Origin: Nitrospira lenta
GTDB taxonomy: Bacteria > Nitrospirota > Nitrospiria > Nitrospirales > Nitrospiraceae
NCBI GenBank assembly: GCA_945906715.1
Contig: CAMDRK010000024.1
Coordinates: 1 to 15,142 of the forward strand
Direction of reading: 5' to 3'
DNA length: 15,142 nucleotides
A program made the position numbers and the translations under genes. Below the pieces are notes generated by a model that had not been told where the DNA came from, made no database searches, and saw only the letters and a program-made list of their open reading frames with translations. Of the stretch, positions 13,149 through 15,142 are shown one piece after another (the stretch's first letter is position 1; the number at the start of each line of letters is the position of its first letter).

Positions 13149-14516
13149 CTACCGCTTGACCTTGGCTTTGGCGATGTTGCCCACTACCACTAAGGCGTAC
13201 CGTTTGGGGTCTAGGTACTGTTTGGCGACACGCTGGACGTCTTCCTTCGTGACCCGCTCTATCCATTTTGGGTATTGCGTAAAGTATTCGAACCCCAGAC
13301 CGTAAAACTCCACTTGGGCAAGCACCTGCGCGAGTTTCGCGGTGGAATCAAACCGTAAGGGAAAGCTGCCGATCAAGAATGATTTGGCCTCGGACAATTC
13401 CTGGTCGGATACGGGTGAGTCGCGAATCGACTTGATTTCAGCCAGGACGCCGGTGATGGCTTGATTCGTCGTCTCCGTCTTGGTTTGGAGGTTGACCCAG
13501 AAAGAACCAGGCATCAACCGAGCGTCGAAGTGGCTCATGATCCCATAGGCCAATCCCTGCTTGTCCCGAATCGAATCCATCAAGCGGGAGGAAAATCCAC
13601 CGGCCCCCAGGATGTAATTCATCACCGTGACCGAATAGAAATCCTGGTGCGCACGCGGAAGACCCCCATGGCCAAGCACAATAGTGGATTGGGTGAGATC
13701 CTTTTCGATGAGCTGGACCGTTCTCCTCTCGACAGGCGCGGGCTTTTTCGTGCTCCGTGCTGTCGACGTCCCTTGTTTCCAGGTTTCAAAATGGGTCTGC
13801 ACCAGTGTGGTGGCCTGTTCAAGCGTCACGTCGCCGACGATGGTCAGGATGATTTGGGAGGGGGAATATTCCCGGCCATAGAAGGCTTGCACATCGGCCA
13901 GAGTGATCTTGGCAAGCGTTTCTTCCGTTCCATTGACAGGCCAGCGGTAGGGGTGTCCGTGGAAGACGAGCTGATTGAAGGCCTTCATGGCGATATGGCC
14001 AGGGTCATCGTTGTCGCTTGCCATCTCACCAAGAAGTTGGGTGCGAATCCGTTCAAATTCCTGCTTATGAAATGCAGGGCGTTGCAGCATGTCCGCGAGC
14101 AGGGTAAATCCGAGGTCGATGTCTTTTTTGAGCACGCGGGCGGAGGCGGTGGTGAAATCCTCTGAGGCTTTGGCTTCCAGGGTTCCGCCGACGAAATCGA
14201 TTTGCTCGGCCTGCTGTTTTGACGTACGTGTAGTTGTTCCTTCGTCCAGGAGGCTGGCGACGAGGTTCGCGAGGCCTGCCTTGTCGGAAGGATCCTGCGC
14301 AGAACCAGCCTTGATCAGCGCGTGGATTTCTACGATAGGAAGGAAATGTTGCTCAAGGACGAGCACCGTGATGCCGTTTGTCGTCACAAATTTTGTCGGC
14401 GCAATCTCTGCTGCCGCGCTGGGACCGCTTGCCAAGAAGAAGGCGCAGAGTCCCATCACGAAGATCTGGAGAGTCAGTCGTTGAGGCGCGATAGGCAATT
14501 GTCTCGCCGTTGGCAT
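13149..14516 (-). CDS. M16 peptidase-like protein lacking the zinc motif
   Basis: From ATG 14516 the protein has 455 residues, with a signal peptide (hydrophobic core about 15-30, cut likely after Ala36 in PSAAAE). It therefore acts in the periplasm. Two M16 domains follow. Where active M16 enzymes have HxxEH the sequence reads NLVAS (84-88), so both zinc histidines and the catalytic Glu are missing. The C-terminal domain keeps the arginine/tyrosine pair in the segment SIRDKQGLAYG. This is how the non-catalytic partner of split bacterial M16B proteases looks: the zinc site is on one chain and the R/Y pair on the other. The frame can be traced upstream to 14693, but that part overlaps the preceding M16 gene. 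The ATG at 14516 lies 2 bp after that gene's stop, suggesting coupled translation and a heterodimer. Confidence 0.9.
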   Translation of the reverse strand: MPTARQLPIAPQRLTLQIFVMGLCAFFLASGPSAAAEIAPTKFVTTNGITVLVLEQHFLPIVEIHALIKAGSAQDPSDKAGLANLVASLLDEGTTTRTSKQQAEQIDFVGGTLEAKASEDFTTASARVLKKDIDLGFTLLADMLQRPAFHKQEFERIRTQLLGEMASDNDDPGHIAMKAFNQLVFHGHPYRWPVNGTEETLAKITLADVQAFYGREYSPSQIILTIVGDVTLEQATTLVQTHFETWKQGTSTARSTKKPAPVERRTVQLIEKDLTQSTIVLGHGGLPRAHQDFYSVTVMNYILGAGGFSSRLMDSIRDKQGLAYGIMSHFDARLMPGSFWVNLQTKTETTNQAITGVLAEIKSIRDSPVSDQELSEAKSFLIGSFPLRFDSTAKLAQVLAQVEFYGLGFEYFTQYPKWIERVTKEDVQRVAKQYLDPKRYALVVVGNIAKAKVKR

Positions 14517-14518
14517 GA

Positions 14519-15142
14519 TTAGGGTTTCCCCTGTTGCGCCGCGGTGGAGGGTGTTTCTGGTTGTTTGGGTGGCACGGGAATCAATGTGCCGACGGTCCGA
14601 TTGTCTTCCGTCAAATAGTGGCGGGCGACATGTTGGATATCTTTGGCCGTCACTGCACGAATCCGTTCGACAAACTGGTCGATTTTCCGCCACCCGGCGC
14701 CGACGGATTCAGCTTGTCCGAGTAACATGGCATGCCGGAAGTTGGAGTCCTGCTCGAAGATATGGGTGGCTTCAACCTGGTTCTTCGCCCGTTGGAGTTC
14801 CTGCTCTGTCGGCGGATCGGCCTGGAGGCGTTTGATCTCTCGATGAAGGGCTTCTTCAACTACCTCCGGTCTTTGGCCTGGGCTCACGAGGGCATAGAAG
14901 TAGAAAAGGCCAGGATCGGTCTGCAGTAAGTTGTATTCTGCTCCGACTGCGAGCGACGATTTCTGCTCATACACGAGGCTCTGGTACAGGCGTGAACTTT
15001 TCCCATGCGACAGAATTGAATCCAGGATGTCGAGAGCGTACGAGTCTTCGCTCGTAAAGTTCGGCACGCGATAGCCCATCATGACGAAAGGGACTTGTGC
15101 ATCTCGCTTGAGGAGGAAGCGGCGTTCACCTTTTTGTTCCGA
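14519..15142 (-). CDS. M16 peptidase, N-terminus outside the window
   Basis: Only the C-terminal 207 residues are in view. The reading frame stays open to the right edge and starts with SEQKGERRFLLKRDAQVPFV, the usual opening of the second M16 domain. Further on, SHGKSSRLYQSLVYEQ and an NQVEATHIFE helix are standard for the family, and a Pro/Gln/Ala-rich tail ends the protein. The zinc-binding HxxEH would be in the missing N-terminal domain, so activity cannot be judged. Because its partner at 13149-14516 has lost the motif, this is the likely catalytic chain. The methionine at 15082 is internal, not a start. Stop TAA at 14519-14521 is 2 bp from the partner's ATG. Confidence 0.9.
   Translation of the reverse strand, partial: SEQKGERRFLLKRDAQVPFVMMGYRVPNFTSEDSYALDILDSILSHGKSSRLYQSLVYEQKSSLAVGAEYNLLQTDPGLFYFYALVSPGQRPEVVEEALHREIKRLQADPPTEQELQRAKNQVEATHIFEQDSNFRHAMLLGQAESVGAGWRKIDQFVERIRAVTAKDIQHVARHYLTEDNRTVGTLIPVPPKQPETPSTAAQQGKP

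Noticed and set aside
13461..14165. 234-residue frame antisense to the second M16 gene
   Set aside because: It lies fully inside a gene with strong family motifs, and its product has no recognisable domain; a shadow of codon bias.
14517..14693. Upstream extension of the second M16 gene
   Set aside because: These 59 codons overlap the first M16 gene, lack similarity to the family, and precede a proper signal peptide starting at 14516.

Overview
The window looks like a chromosomal stretch of a Nitrospira-type bacterium (phylum Nitrospirota). It has moderately high GC and Gram-negative envelope genes (lipoprotein, periplasmic M16 pair, secreted lytic transglycosylase). Its H+-type ATP synthase Fo block stands apart from the F1 genes. 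It also carries an imperfect palindrome of about 120 bp of a kind I recall, without being able to check here, as common in Nitrospira genomes. The taxon is an inference; there is no rRNA or marker gene to prove it.

Layout, left to right. (1) 95-2325, plus strand: a secreted beta-propeller protein, a GC-rich hairpin, then an aldo/keto reductase. (2) 2404-2525: the palindromic repeat, between two convergent genes and ending 2 bp from the ABC transporter stop codon. (3) 4683-2528, minus strand: a 31-codon gene for a bS22/mS38-type (AURKAIP1/COX24 domain) ribosomal protein, a 72-residue conserved hypothetical, and an MsbA-like ABC exporter. (4) 4831-7022, plus strand: a strong sigma70-like promoter, a small lipoprotein and nadB (L-aspartate oxidase). 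The end of nadB overlaps by 65 bp the end of a convergent lytic transglycosylase gene. (5) 10210-6958, minus strand: promoter, pabB-like chorismate enzyme, pabC-like class IV aminotransferase (3 bp apart, probably coupled), then the transglycosylase with its own promoter. (6) 10225-12299, plus strand: promoter and the Fo block atpZ/atpI-like, atpB (a), atpE (c), atpF (b). (7) 15142-12318, minus strand: an M16 peptidase cut by the window edge, a second M16 protein that has lost the zinc motif, and larE. A strong 14-bp hairpin sits where larE and atpF converge.

The genes serve NAD and folate biosynthesis, energy conservation, envelope maintenance and nickel-pincer cofactor sulfur chemistry. I see no phage, IS, CRISPR or defence genes and no obvious new multi-gene system. 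The points worth attention are smaller: the overlooked 31-codon ribosomal protein gene, the PabB-like enzyme with an anthranilate-synthase-type active-site residue, the split-function M16 pair, two promoters that seem to give leaderless mRNAs, the palindromic repeat, and hairpins that may set the expression ratio within the Fo block. No gene-free stretch exceeds about 200 bp once the 31-codon gene is counted.
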